Assembly: GCA_002897775.1 (NCBI GenBank)
Contig: BDTR01000026.1
Coordinates: forward strand, 1-58,438
Direction of reading: 5' to 3'
DNA: 58,438 nucleotides
Source: a bacterium BMS3Bbin08
Lineage (GTDB): Bacteria > Nitrospirota > Thermodesulfovibrionia > UBA6902 > BMS3Bbin08
The notes under the pieces were generated by a model that searched no databases, had not been told where the DNA came from, and worked only from the letters and a program-made list of their open reading frames with translations. Each line of letters opens with the position of its first letter. The first letter of the stretch is position 1. The position numbers and the translations under genes were made by a program. Shown piece after piece: positions 15,391-24,025 of this stretch.

Positions 15391-16308
15391 GTGAAACCAG
15401 TCAGCAGATTTATGTTTTTTAGTGCTCTTGTCCTTTGCGTCAGCCTTTACGCGTGTCAGAGATCAGCGCCTTCAAAAGGCAATGATCGGACAGGTATGTC
15501 ATCAAAACTCAAAGTCCTTACAACGATCCCTCCGCTATACAGCTTTGCAAAAAATATAACAGGAGATGCTGCTGACGTGGAAAACCTCCTGCCGTCCGGA
15601 GCGGGCCCTCACGAGTATGCATCCAGCCCCGCGGACCTGAAAAAGATCATCAGTGCGCAGGTCCTCATAAAAAACGGCGCCGGTCTTGAAACATGGCTGG
15701 ATAGCCTGATCGCTTCTGCCGGAGAGGTTACACGTTCCGGCGATAAAACACTTATAGTGGTGGACGCAAGTTCAGGCATAGATATCATCAATAATGACCC
15801 CCACATCTGGCTTTCTCCAAAAAAGGCCGTGCATCAGGTGAAAAATATCAGGGATGCCATGATAAAGGCAGACCCTGACAATGCGGAATTGTATATTAGA
15901 AACGCGGCACAGTATATAGGCCGCCTCGAAACATTAGACCTGGAAATACAGGATGAGATCAGGAGATGGAAGAAAAAAGAATTTGTTGCTTTCCACTCTG
16001 CTTTTTTGTACTTTACAAGGGACTACGGTCTCAGGCAGGTTGCAGCGATCCAGGAATTTCCAGACAAACAGCCGACACCCAGACACATAGCAGATGTATT
16101 ACGTGTGATAAAAGATACGGAGATCAAAATCATATTTTCCGACTCTCAGTTCTCTCATAAAATAGTTGAGTCAATAGCAAGGGACCTTGATCTGCGGGTC
16201 TTAAGCCTTGACACACTGGAGACCGGAGAACTACACCCTGGCTGGTATGAGAATATGATGCGAAAGAACGTAGCTGCGTTAAAAAAAGCCCTGGGCGGAG
16301 ATAACTGA
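15391..16308 (+). CDS. metal ABC transporter substrate-binding lipoprotein (ZnuA/TroA family)
   Basis: The 305-residue protein starts at GTG and has a lipoprotein signal peptide with lipobox LYAC (Cys 22). The mature part shows the cluster A-I fold motifs VLTTIPPLYSFAKNITGD, LLPSGAGPHEYASSPAD (first metal His), NDPHIWLSPKKA (second His), FVAFHSAFLYFTRDYGL (third His) and IIFSDSQFSHKI. This is the zinc/manganese-binding subunit. It lacks the long His-rich loop of many ZnuA proteins. The ATPase (1 bp later) and permease follow, forming a three-gene transporter operon. Confidence 0.92.
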   Translation: MKPVSRFMFFSALVLCVSLYACQRSAPSKGNDRTGMSSKLKVLTTIPPLYSFAKNITGDAADVENLLPSGAGPHEYASSPADLKKIISAQVLIKNGAGLETWLDSLIASAGEVTRSGDKTLIVVDASSGIDIINNDPHIWLSPKKAVHQVKNIRDAMIKADPDNAELYIRNAAQYIGRLETLDLEIQDEIRRWKKKEFVAFHSAFLYFTRDYGLRQVAAIQEFPDKQPTPRHIADVLRVIKDTEIKIIFSDSQFSHKIVESIARDLDLRVLSLDTLETGELHPGWYENMMRKNVAALKKALGGDN

Positions 16309-16309
16309 A

Positions 16310-17065
16310 ATGGACGCGCTCAGCGTTGAAAACCTCTGCGTAAAGGTCAGTGGCCGGCATTTAATAGAAAACGTCACTTTCTCCGTGGAAAAAGGCGCCA
16401 TAGTCGCCATTATAGGCCCTAACGGAGCCGGGAAAACAACGTTATTAAAAGCGATATTAGGGCTCATTCCCTATGACGTCGGTACAATATCAATATTCGG
16501 CCGCCCCTTAAAGAATAATAACTCAGGCATAAATGTCGGCTATGTGCCGCAAAGACTTGAATTTGACAGAACGGTTCCGCTTACAGTATCCGAGCTTCTG
16601 GATTTCACTGTCCCTCCGGTATATTCATTCCCTTTTTACAGAAGCAGGGAGAAAAAAGAATATGTCAACAGCCTGCTTGCCCTCGTTGGAGTACAGCACC
16701 TGGCTGAAAGGGCGATAGGAAGTCTTTCAGGCGGGGAGCTTCAGCGGGTCATGATCGCCAAGGCAATAGTCAATGATCCGCAGGTCCTTTTTCTTGATGA
16801 GCCTGCATCAGGTGTTGACATAGAGGGCCAGGAAAAGTTTTACGACCTGGTCACGCGGCTCAATAAAGAAAAAGGTCTGACCGTAATATTGATATCTCAC
16901 GATCTGAACGTGGTTTACCGCTTTGCGGATAAGGTTCTCTGTATGAACAGGAGACTTATATGCACCGGAAAACCACGTGAGGCGCTGACCGATGAGGTCA
17001 TCAAGAGTGTTTACGGAGAAATGATGGGGGGGTACATGCACAGCTGTCATGAGCACGATCATTGA
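16310..17065 (+). CDS. metal ABC transporter ATP-binding protein (ZnuC-like)
   Basis: The 251-residue ATPase has Walker A GPNGAGKTTL (about residues 36-45), the signature LSGGELQRV, Walker B VLFLDEPASGVD and the switch His in ISHDLN. A YVPQR Q-loop is present. The C-terminus (YMHSCHEHDH) is His-rich and may bind metal. It overlaps the permease start by 17 bp, so the two are translationally coupled. Confidence 0.94.
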   Translation: MDALSVENLCVKVSGRHLIENVTFSVEKGAIVAIIGPNGAGKTTLLKAILGLIPYDVGTISIFGRPLKNNNSGINVGYVPQRLEFDRTVPLTVSELLDFTVPPVYSFPFYRSREKKEYVNSLLALVGVQHLAERAIGSLSGGELQRVMIAKAIVNDPQVLFLDEPASGVDIEGQEKFYDLVTRLNKEKGLTVILISHDLNVVYRFADKVLCMNRRLICTGKPREALTDEVIKSVYGEMMGGYMHSCHEHDH

Positions 17066-17858
17066 TCTTTTATCATATCCGTTTATGCAGAGGGCGCTTC
17101 TGGCGGCAGTAATGGTAGGCATTCTCTGTCCGTTTATCGGGAACTTTGTTGTAATGAGAAAAATGGCCTTTTTCTCCAGTGCCATATCACATTCAGCCTT
17201 TGCCGGTATTGCGCTTGGAGCGCTCCTGGGGATCGATTTTTCGTTCTCTTCCGTCGCCCTGTCAATACTTATCGCATTGTTTATAGCTTTTCTCGCGGAG
17301 CGGACAACCCTGTCACACGATACGATCATAGGCATTGCCTTCTCCGGGATCATTGCCGCAGGCATGCTCATTATGGGATTCCTGAAAGGCTACAGGGCCG
17401 CTCTTTTCTCGTATCTCTTCGGCGATATACTTGCTGTAAACCGGTCCGACCTGCTGCTGATTTTCGCTGTAAGTGCCATGACCATCGTTATCACATTGAC
17501 GTTTTTAAAGGCATTTCTCCAGATCACTTTCTACAGGGACCTGGCAAAGGTGGAAGGAATTAACGTCAGGCTGTTTGAGTACCTTATGTTTCTTATAATC
17601 GCGTTGGTCGTAACCGTAAGCCTCAAGATCGTGGGTATTATACTTGTAACATCCATGCTTATCATCCCTGCCGCTGCCGCCAAAAATCTTGCTTCAAGCA
17701 TGCGAGGGCTTTTCAGCCTTTCATGTGCCTTTGGAGTTATTTCAGGGGTCACAGGACTCATTGGTTCATTTTACCTTAACACCGCGTCAGGACCGACCAT
17801 TGTGCTTGTTAGTATAGGCATATTTTTTCTGACCATGTTGAGACCGGCCAAAAGTTGA
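17049..17858 (+). CDS. metal ABC transporter permease (ZnuB-like)
   Basis: The 269-residue membrane protein has 7-8 hydrophobic segments and the ABC-3 family pattern: GNFVVMRKMAFFSSAISHSAFAG near residue 35, with its conserved SHSA..G, and a late LKIVGIILVTSMLIIPAAAA stretch. It forms the channel for the zinc/manganese substrate delivered by the lipoprotein at 15391. Confidence 0.94.
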   Translation: MSTIIDLLSYPFMQRALLAAVMVGILCPFIGNFVVMRKMAFFSSAISHSAFAGIALGALLGIDFSFSSVALSILIALFIAFLAERTTLSHDTIIGIAFSGIIAAGMLIMGFLKGYRAALFSYLFGDILAVNRSDLLLIFAVSAMTIVITLTFLKAFLQITFYRDLAKVEGINVRLFEYLMFLIIALVVTVSLKIVGIILVTSMLIIPAAAAKNLASSMRGLFSLSCAFGVISGVTGLIGSFYLNTASGPTIVLVSIGIFFLTMLRPAKS

Positions 17859-17936
17859 CTGAAAAGCGGCAGGTCGGTTTAAAATTCAGCTAATGTTTTA
17901 GCATAAAAAAAGGAAGGCATATCCGGCGCGGCATAA

Positions 17937-17965
17937 TGGACAAAGCGCCATTCTTGCCCTATAAT
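17937..17965 (+). promoter_or_regulatory. sigma70-type promoter of the PilZ-REC gene
   Basis: TGGACA (17937-17942) and TATAAT (17960-17965) are separated by 17 bp. The start codon is 14 bp after the -10, so the leader is very short. Confidence 0.65.
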
Positions 17966-17979
17966 AAAATAGGAATAAA

Positions 17980-18693
17980 ATGTCCACTTTCCACGAAGAA
18001 CAGAGAAGACAGGAACGTGTCCCTTTTAAGAGGGATATAATGCTTAACGATGATGTAACAGTTAAAGCGATCGATATAAGCCAGGGAGGAATGTACATAC
18101 ATACTTTTGACCCCTTTCGTGTCGGTGATATAGTTGATGTCTCCCTGCCTCTGAGGGGCGAAACGTTCAAGATAAAGGCCAGGATCAAGCATGTGCAAAA
18201 GGGAGTCGGAATGGGCCTCATGTTCATTGACATGGATGTTGGCCAGATGGAAAAACTTGAGCAGGTAATCGTTGTCGCCAGGAAAAGGCCCCGCCGTGAA
18301 ACAAAGAAGATAAAAGTGCTTTTTGTCGAAGACGATGATACGTCAAGAAAGATGCTCAAAAATCACATGCTTTCGGAAGGCCTCTGGGTCATTGAGGCAG
18401 CGAACGGGATCGAGGCGATCAAGACCCTTAATGAACAGCCGGTTGACATAGTTGTTCTTGATCTTCATATGGAGCAAATGAGCGGCTTTAAGGTCCTGTC
18501 AATAATAAAGGAGTCACCGGAATGGGTAGATATACCTGTGATAATATTCTCTGCGAAAGGGACTGATGATATAATGGACAGGGTCTTTGATGCCGGCGCA
18601 GACCACTTCCTTTTGAAAATGACAACCCCGCCCAGCAAGCTGGTTGAAACTATTAAAACAGTTCTTAAGGAAGCAAAAAACGCTCTCGACTGA
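17980..18693 (+). CDS. PilZ domain fused to a response-regulator receiver domain
   Basis: Residues 1-100 form a PilZ domain with both c-di-GMP motifs: the RxxxR-type RRQERVPFKRD near the start and DISQGGMYIHT (D/NxSxxG). Residues ~107-230 form a CheY-like receiver with the acidic pair EDDD, the phosphoacceptor in VVLDLHMEQMSGF, the switch residue FSAKG and the lysine HFLLKM. There is no output domain and no cognate kinase gene nearby. It could couple c-di-GMP binding to a phosphorelay, for example in motility or surface behaviour. This domain order (PilZ then REC) is less common than REC-PilZ. Confidence 0.88.
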   Translation: MSTFHEEQRRQERVPFKRDIMLNDDVTVKAIDISQGGMYIHTFDPFRVGDIVDVSLPLRGETFKIKARIKHVQKGVGMGLMFIDMDVGQMEKLEQVIVVARKRPRRETKKIKVLFVEDDDTSRKMLKNHMLSEGLWVIEAANGIEAIKTLNEQPVDIVVLDLHMEQMSGFKVLSIIKESPEWVDIPVIIFSAKGTDDIMDRVFDAGADHFLLKMTTPPSKLVETIKTVLKEAKNALD

Positions 18694-18742
18694 TTCAGGG
18701 CTTTTGCCGGACATTCCAGGTTTTCTCCTTTGAGGTATCGCA

Positions 18743-19936
18743 ATGAAATACGTGATCATTGGCAACGGTGTAGCAGGAACAACCGCAGCAGAAAACATTC
18801 GAAAGCTTGACAGCACAGGTGGAATAACCATTATCACTGATGAGGCGTCCCCTTTTTACAGCCGTATCCGGCTGATCGATTTTCTTGCAAATGAAGTGGA
18901 TGAAAAAGGGCTGGTCATACATAAAGACGCCTGGTATGAAAAGGACAACATACAACTTCTGCTTAATACCGTTGTTTCTGAAATAGACCGTGATAAAAAA
19001 CTGGCCATAACAGCTGACGGCGAAAAACATGGCTTTGACAAACTCCTGCTTGCGAGCGGAGGTTCCTCTTTTGTTCCTCCTGTACCGGGTTCTGACAAAA
19101 AAGGGGTCTTTACCCTCAGAACTCTCAAGGACGCGCATAATATTGTCAATTACGCAGAAGGTGTTAAAAAGGTCATTCTTGTCGGTGGAGGCGTGCTCGG
19201 TCTTGAAGCAGGCAACAGCCTGAGAAAAACCGGGCATGAGGTAACTGTTGTCGAATTTTTCCCGCGCCTGCTGCCCAGACAAATGGACATGGAAGGTGCT
19301 GAAATTCTCAGGGCCCGGATGGAAGATATGGGTTTTACTTTTTATCTGGGCGCCCGGTCAAAAGAGATCTTTGGAAACAGGGAGGCCGCCGGTCTACTGC
19401 TGGAAGACGGGACCAGGATCGACTGTGAATTGATAATCATTTCAGCAGGCATAAGGCCGCGGACTGAACTGGCAAAAAAACTCGGGCTGACCATCAATAA
19501 AGGCGTGGTTGTTAATGACAGGATGCGGACAGAAATAAAAGATATTTATGCCGCCGGCGACCTGATCGAGCACAGAGGGATATTCTACGGCATCTGGCCG
19601 GCGTCCCGGGAGCAGGGCAGGATAGCTGGATGTAATATGGCCGGCGGCAACGAGACATATGAAGGGACGACATTATTGAACGTCCTTAAGGTAGCTGGTA
19701 TAGACCTGGCAGCGGCAGGAAACATAGATGCGGACGGGGAATGTGAATCTATCGTGTTAAAGAACAGGGATAAATATATTTACAAAAAGCTTGTTATAAA
19801 AAACAATGCGCTCTCAGGCTGTATTCTGTTCGGAGATATCTCCGGCTTCAAAAAGATACTCAACGCAATTGATGAAAAAAAAGATGTGAGCACCATCAGG
19901 AACAGCCTCAAAAGGTGGGATCTAAACTCTTTGTAA
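18743..19936 (+). CDS. NirB-like FAD/NAD(P)-dependent oxidoreductase
   Basis: The 397-residue protein has two Rossmann folds: FAD-binding VIIGNGVAGTTAAENIR at the start and NAD-binding VILVGGGVLGLEAGNSLRK near residue 145, plus the second FAD motif IYAAGDLIEH near 275. It resembles the NADH-binding part of assimilatory nitrite reductase NirB and rubredoxin/ferredoxin reductases, without their FeS or siroheme domains. It probably passes electrons from NAD(P)H to a small redox protein. It stands alone between the PilZ-REC and universal-stress genes. Confidence 0.87.
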   Translation: MKYVIIGNGVAGTTAAENIRKLDSTGGITIITDEASPFYSRIRLIDFLANEVDEKGLVIHKDAWYEKDNIQLLLNTVVSEIDRDKKLAITADGEKHGFDKLLLASGGSSFVPPVPGSDKKGVFTLRTLKDAHNIVNYAEGVKKVILVGGGVLGLEAGNSLRKTGHEVTVVEFFPRLLPRQMDMEGAEILRARMEDMGFTFYLGARSKEIFGNREAAGLLLEDGTRIDCELIIISAGIRPRTELAKKLGLTINKGVVVNDRMRTEIKDIYAAGDLIEHRGIFYGIWPASREQGRIAGCNMAGGNETYEGTTLLNVLKVAGIDLAAAGNIDADGECESIVLKNRDKYIYKKLVIKNNALSGCILFGDISGFKKILNAIDEKKDVSTIRNSLKRWDLNSL

Positions 19937-20061
19937 CAACTGTTCAAATTGTCAGGAATATGTGATAATCATTGAAGGAGGCAATCTGACTTTGGATCTC
20001 GGAAATTCTCACTGGCCGGGACAGATCCATGAAATTATTTTTTTGATAAAAAGGAGGACTT

Positions 20062-20508
20062 ATGGTCTCAAAGATCCTTGTAACAACAGACGGTTCAAAA
20101 GCAGCTCGGAAATCTGTGAATTATGCCGTGGGACTGGCAAAGCAGACAGGCGCGACTGTTACCCTGCTCTCAATAATAGATAAAAGCGCCTTTATAACCG
20201 GCTCCATTCCTGCTGTAGCAACCCCGACCCATATAGTTGAACCGATCGAAAGCTATCTCAGGCTGGCAGCTGAAACCTATGTCAAGGAGGCTGAAAAACT
20301 ATGCAAAAAAAAGGGTGTTAAATCAAAAAAAGTGATCCGGTCCGGGCATATTGTGGAGGAGATCATTAAAGAGGCCGGAAGATCAAAGGCCGACCTTATA
20401 GTTATGGGCTCTCATGGCAGAAGCGCCTTAAAGTCCGCGGTCCTTGGCAGTGTCACGTTCGGGGTCATCAGTAAAAGCACAAAGTTCCCCGTGCTTGTAA
20501 TAAGGTAA
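20062..20508 (+). CDS. universal stress protein (UspA family)
   Basis: The 148-residue protein opens KILVTTDGSKAARKSVNYAV and ends with the ATP-binding signature GSHGRSALKSAVLGSVT (G-x2-G-x9-G-S/T), so it is of the nucleotide-binding Usp type. It has a clean ribosome-binding site (AAGGAGG). The gene faces secG, and the palindromic element at 20511-20617 separates their ends. Confidence 0.93.
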   Translation: MVSKILVTTDGSKAARKSVNYAVGLAKQTGATVTLLSIIDKSAFITGSIPAVATPTHIVEPIESYLRLAAETYVKEAEKLCKKKGVKSKKVIRSGHIVEEIIKEAGRSKADLIVMGSHGRSALKSAVLGSVTFGVISKSTKFPVLVIR

Positions 20509-20510
20509 AA

Positions 20511-20617
20511 TAGAAAACAAAAAGGGGACGGTTCTATTTTTTATTGCCTTTAATTACAGGCTTAACATTATGGTATTAATTTAGTAAAAAATAGAACCGT
20601 CCCCTTTTTGTTTTCTA
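20511..20617. repeat. 107-bp MITE/REPIN-like element with perfect 33-bp inverted arms
   Basis: The left arm (20511-20543) and right arm (20585-20617) are perfect inverted repeats containing GGGGACGGTTCTATTTTTTA and its complement. They are separated by 41 bp. The GGGGACGGTTCTATTTT core is, from memory, a widespread sequence linked to REP-associated (Y1/IS200-like) transposases. No such transposase is in the window. Sitting between convergent genes it also works as a plausible bidirectional terminator. Confidence 0.85.
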
Positions 20618-20626
20618 TAAGATTCC

Positions 20627-21013
20627 TTATTCAGCTGATCCAACCGGTGCTTCCTGACCCGGGACCGCAGGTGCGGTCTGCTCAGGCGCGACAGCCCGTT
20701 CTTCAACCGGGCCGGATGCGGCATCCGGTATTGGTAGCGCCGGCACTTCCCTGGCTGCTGGCACGCTTTCAGGCATTATAGACCCTTTTTTAACCGCTAA
20801 GACCGCTAAAAACAGGGATGTCAGCATAAAGGTAACTGCCACTACAGTGGTCAGTTTATTCATAAAAGTCGCGGCGCCCCTGCCTCCAAAAAGCGTCTGG
20901 TTCGAACCGCCGAACGCAGCACCCAGCTCCGCACCCTTACTGCTCTGGATCAGGACAATAAAGATCAAAAACGCGCAAATAAGTAAATGTATCACTGCTA
21001 ATACGGAATACAA
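20627..21013 (-). CDS. secG: preprotein translocase subunit SecG
   Basis: Two membrane helices (YSVLAVIHLLICAFLIFIV and TVVAVTFMLTSLFLAVLAV) flank the conserved cytoplasmic loop LIQSSKGAELGAAFGGSNQT, followed by FGGRGAATF. SecG assists the SecYE channel. Here the C-terminus is extended by about 50 residues rich in Pro, Ala and Glu, longer than in E. coli SecG but common in this type of genome. The start is TTG at 21013, with AGGAGG at ideal spacing. It lies downstream of tpiA on the same strand. Confidence 0.93.
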   Translation of the reverse strand: MYSVLAVIHLLICAFLIFIVLIQSSKGAELGAAFGGSNQTLFGGRGAATFMNKLTTVVAVTFMLTSLFLAVLAVKKGSIMPESVPAAREVPALPIPDAASGPVEERAVAPEQTAPAVPGQEAPVGSAE

Positions 21014-21020
21014 ATTAACT

Positions 21021-21057
21021 CCTCCTGTATAATAAATTATACTGATTACACCGATTC
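21021..21057 (-). promoter_or_regulatory. repeated leader element (copy 2) before secG
   Basis: On the minus strand the element reads GAATCGGTGTAATCAG, then TATAAT-TT-ATTATA, then CAGGAGG. TATAAT could be a -10, and the TATAAT/ATTATA palindrome an operator or hairpin. The rest of the 21058-21306 gap contains no gene. Confidence 0.55.
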
Positions 21058-21306
21058 AAAGGCGATTGCACAGATCACTACTTTTTGATGTCCCCTTCGG
21101 AAATCCTGAACGTTTAGTGAATGTTAGTGAACGCATATTAATAATAGATCCCTTCCCTACGGAAATCTAATGTAAGGATTTTCTTATTAATAATATTCGT
21201 TCTCCTGCAGCTCACTATCCATTTAATTATATTCGCTCATTAACACTCGCTATTGCATTTAATCTGTGCCATCTAAGCCTTTATCTGTGAAATCAGGCAG
21301 CCTCTT

Positions 21307-22056
21307 TTACGAGGATACTTTTGCCCCTAATACTATTTTAGCAAAACTATCGGGGTTAAGGCTTGCCCCACCGACAAGCGCCCCGTCTATTTCAGGTTTT
21401 GTTATCAGGGAGCCGATATTTTCAGGGGTCACACTCCCGCCGTACAGAATTCTGACCTGGTCAGAGTTTTTCACATTATTATTAAGCCATTTCCTTATGA
21501 ACGTATGAGCCTCATCAGCCTGTTCAGGGGTTGCGGTCTTGCCCGTGCCAATCGCCCAGATCGGTTCATAAGCTATCGTCATTCCATTCGGATCTATATC
21601 TTTTAACGAGTCTGTCAGCTGTTTTTCAAGCACCTCAAAGGTCTTATCAGCCTCCCTCTCCTCAAGAGACTCTCCAATACACAGTATAACCTCAAGACCA
21701 TTTTTCCGGGCGGTCGCGATCTTCCTGTTTACGATCTCATCGGTTTCAGAGAAATACTGCCTTCTTTCAGAATGTCCGATAATTACATCCGAGCAGCCGG
21801 CTGACAGAAGCATTTGAGCGGAAATTTCCCCTGTAAACGCGCCTTTTTCCTCATAAAAAACATTTTGTGCCGCAAGCCTAATCCCGGTTTTCTGCAAAAG
21901 CCCGGACGCTTCATTCAGACAGGTGAAAGGAGGGGCGATCAGTATATCTACCCCTTCTGCTTCGCTGACAAGGGGGATAAAAGAGTTGATAAACTCTCCG
22001 GTCTCCCCCATGGTCTTGTTCATCTTCCAGTTTGCCGCTATAAATGGCTTACGCAT
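21307..22056 (-). CDS. tpiA: triosephosphate isomerase
   Basis: The 249-residue protein starts MRKPFIAANWKMNKT, the classical N-terminus with the catalytic Lys in NWKMN. The catalytic His is in IIGHSERR, the catalytic Glu in AYEPIWAIGTGKTAT, and the phosphate-binding YGGSV is present. It interconverts dihydroxyacetone phosphate and glyceraldehyde 3-phosphate in glycolysis and gluconeogenesis. The tpiA-secG order is common in bacteria. Here a gap of about 290 bp separates the two, with a separate leader for secG. Confidence 0.98.
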   Translation of the reverse strand: MRKPFIAANWKMNKTMGETGEFINSFIPLVSEAEGVDILIAPPFTCLNEASGLLQKTGIRLAAQNVFYEEKGAFTGEISAQMLLSAGCSDVIIGHSERRQYFSETDEIVNRKIATARKNGLEVILCIGESLEEREADKTFEVLEKQLTDSLKDIDPNGMTIAYEPIWAIGTGKTATPEQADEAHTFIRKWLNNNVKNSDQVRILYGGSVTPENIGSLITKPEIDGALVGGASLNPDSFAKIVLGAKVSS

Positions 22057-22088
22057 AGGAGATAATTATGTGGAATTTGGCAGTTAAA

Positions 22089-22160
22089 GTCAAGCCTGCC
22101 TATCGGCAGACAGGCCTGCTAGCCGGTTTACATACCGTAGGTATGCAGGCAGGCCTTGAC
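22089..22160. repeat. imperfect palindromic repeat (GCAGGC type)
   Basis: GTCAAGCCTGCC (22089-22100) is mirrored by GGCAGGCCTTGAC (22148-22160), with nested GGCAGACAGGCC and TACCGTAGGTA palindromes. Similar GAGCCTGCCT-AGCAGGC blocks lie at 15257 and 49306. Confidence 0.6.
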
Positions 22161-22212
22161 CCTGACCCGGAAAGAGCAAAAGCCCCGGGGAGTTGAAAAA
22201 GATCAATGAGTG

Positions 22213-22241
22213 TCGACATTTTACGGGTAGCATTCTATAAT
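22213..22241 (+). promoter_or_regulatory. promoter of the AhpD-like gene
   Basis: TCGACA (22213-22218) and TATAAT (22236-22241) are separated by 17 bp. The start codon follows about 50 bp later behind AAGGAGG. Confidence 0.55.
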
Positions 22242-22290
22242 TAGAGTCAACTATCTTACAAATAACATTTTTCTTAAAAAAGGAGGGTTT

Positions 22291-22608
22291 ATGGCTAAGT
22301 ATCCAAAAAATTATATGGCGCTCCAGAAAAAATTTCCTGAGTTGCTGACCGCACAGGAAAAGGCCGGTAAACTCGCCAAAAAAGCAGGCCCCCTTGACGA
22401 AAAAACATGCCAGCTCATACAGCTTGCCGCGTGTGCGGCGCTGCGCTCAGAAGGTGGTGTGCATTCCCATGCAAGAAGGGCTGTAAAGGCCGGGGCATCA
22501 AAGGCTGAGGTCTATCACGCGGTAGCGCTGCTAATTAATACCATTGGCTTTCCCACAACAGCAGCAACATTCTCCTGGGTAAACGATATAGCCGGCAAGA
22601 AGGAATAA
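22291..22608 (+). CDS. carboxymuconolactone decarboxylase / AhpD-like protein
   Basis: The 105-residue protein has the CMD-family helical core: LDEKTCQLIQLAACAALRSE, GGVHSHARRAVKAGASKAEV and a final LLINTIGFPTTAAT helix. The AhpD disulfide motif CxxC is absent; only isolated cysteines remain, so peroxidase-reductase activity is doubtful. A small oxidative-stress or substrate-binding role is possible. The gene is monocistronic with its own promoter and converges on the UDP-glucose dehydrogenase gene. Confidence 0.85.
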   Translation: MAKYPKNYMALQKKFPELLTAQEKAGKLAKKAGPLDEKTCQLIQLAACAALRSEGGVHSHARRAVKAGASKAEVYHAVALLINTIGFPTTAATFSWVNDIAGKKE

Positions 22609-22667
22609 AAGAAGTTATCAGCTGCTGGCCTTTACTTATAACGATTAACGCATAACGGATTACGGTT

Positions 22668-23969
22668 TTACGGTCTCCCCACTGAATAGTACGTGAACCC
22701 GTGCTGCCTTACTTTATCAGGCTCATAAATATTACGAAGATCAAAGAAGAACTCTCCTTTTAGAAGCCTTTTGATCCTGTCCAGGTCCAGGTTCCTGAAC
22801 TGGTTCCATTCAGTAACTATTACAAGGGCGTCCGCGCCCTTTGCGGCGTCATACACGTCCCTGCAACAGGTTATCTCCGGGAAAATCTTTTTAGCGTCTT
22901 TCACAGCCACAGGGTCAAAAGCCCTTACTTTTGCGCCTGCCTTTAGAAGCTTATCGATTATATAAAGAGAAGGAGCATCTCTAAGGTCATTTGTGTTCGG
23001 CTTAAATGAAAGACCGAGCATGCATACTGTTTTGCCCTTTAAAGGTCTTATTGCCTGTTTTATCCTTTTTACCGCCATTTCTTTCTGGTGTTCATTGGCA
23101 TTTATAACCGCCTCAACAACACCAAGCCCGACTTTACCGTTTTTTGCTATCTGGAGCAGGGCTTTGGTGTCCTTCGGAAAACATGACCCCCCGTATCCTG
23201 GGCCGGCGTGCAGGAACTTGGGTCCGATCCTTCGGTCAAGCCCCATTGCCTTTGCAACCACCTGTACATCCGCGTCGATCTTCTCACAGAGGTTCGCGAT
23301 CTCATTGATAAACGATATCTTGGTTGCAAGAAAGGCATTTGACGCGTACTTTATAAGCTCGGCTGTTTTTACGTCAGTGATCACAAACGGTGTTTCAATA
23401 AGGTAAAGGGGTTTATAAAGGTCTTTCATCATGTTAATTGCCTTTTCACCTGACGCGCCGATCACAACCCTGTTAGGCCTCATGAAATCTTCTATGCCGG
23501 CTCCCTCCCGGAGGAACTCCGGATTTGAGACAATGTCAAAATCCACGCTTTCTTTTAAATGCTTTGAAATGATCTTCATGAGCCTGTGCCCCGTGCCAAC
23601 AGGCACAGTGCTCTTTGTCACTATTACCTTATAGCTTTTAATATGAGCCGCTATTCCCCTTGCAACGTCTTCCACATGCCTCATGTCAGCAGCTCCGTCT
23701 CCCCTTGGGGGGGTGCCGACTGCTATGAAAATGACCCGTGACGACGCGACGGCATCCGCGATATTCGTTGTAAAGCTTATGCGGCCTGCATCCAGGTTCC
23801 TCCGCAGCATCTCTTCAAGTCCCGGCTCATAGAAAGGAACCTTTGCTTTTTCCATTGAACGTATCTTTTTCGCATCGCTGTCAACACACGTAACATTAAT
23901 CCCGAACTCTGCGAAGCATACACCTGTTATAAGTCCGACATAACCGGTTCCAATGACACAAATGCGCAT
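22668..23969 (-). CDS. UDP-glucose 6-dehydrogenase
   Basis: The 433-residue protein has the NAD-binding start MRICVIGTGYVGLITGVCFA, the substrate-binding EFLREGAGIEDFMRPNR region and the active-site loop GPGYGGSCFPKDT with its catalytic Cys. The C-terminal domain has GLSFKPNTNDLRDAPS. It oxidises UDP-glucose to UDP-glucuronate for extracellular or capsular polysaccharide. It heads the envelope glycan cluster on the minus strand, preceded by the repeated leader element at 23974-24012. Confidence 0.96.
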   Translation of the reverse strand: MRICVIGTGYVGLITGVCFAEFGINVTCVDSDAKKIRSMEKAKVPFYEPGLEEMLRRNLDAGRISFTTNIADAVASSRVIFIAVGTPPRGDGAADMRHVEDVARGIAAHIKSYKVIVTKSTVPVGTGHRLMKIISKHLKESVDFDIVSNPEFLREGAGIEDFMRPNRVVIGASGEKAINMMKDLYKPLYLIETPFVITDVKTAELIKYASNAFLATKISFINEIANLCEKIDADVQVVAKAMGLDRRIGPKFLHAGPGYGGSCFPKDTKALLQIAKNGKVGLGVVEAVINANEHQKEMAVKRIKQAIRPLKGKTVCMLGLSFKPNTNDLRDAPSLYIIDKLLKAGAKVRAFDPVAVKDAKKIFPEITCCRDVYDAAKGADALVIVTEWNQFRNLDLDRIKRLLKGEFFFDLRNIYEPDKVRQHGFTYYSVGRP

Positions 23970-23973
23970 GTTA

Positions 23974-24012
23974 CCCCCTGTATAATTTCATTATACTGAT
24001 TACACCGATTTC
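23974..24012 (-). promoter_or_regulatory. repeated leader element (copy 3) before UDP-glucose dehydrogenase
   Basis: On the minus strand the element reads AATCGGTGTAATCAG, then TATAAT-GAA-ATTATA, then CAGGGGG just before the ATG. It matches the block before secG almost base for base. Confidence 0.55.
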
Positions 24013-24025
24013 CAATAATGATTAC

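Noticed and set aside
19962-20183. Small frame starting GTG upstream of the universal stress gene
   Set aside because: It runs out of frame over the start of a well-supported gene and its GGAGG lies inside the frame rather than before it; no homology is apparent.
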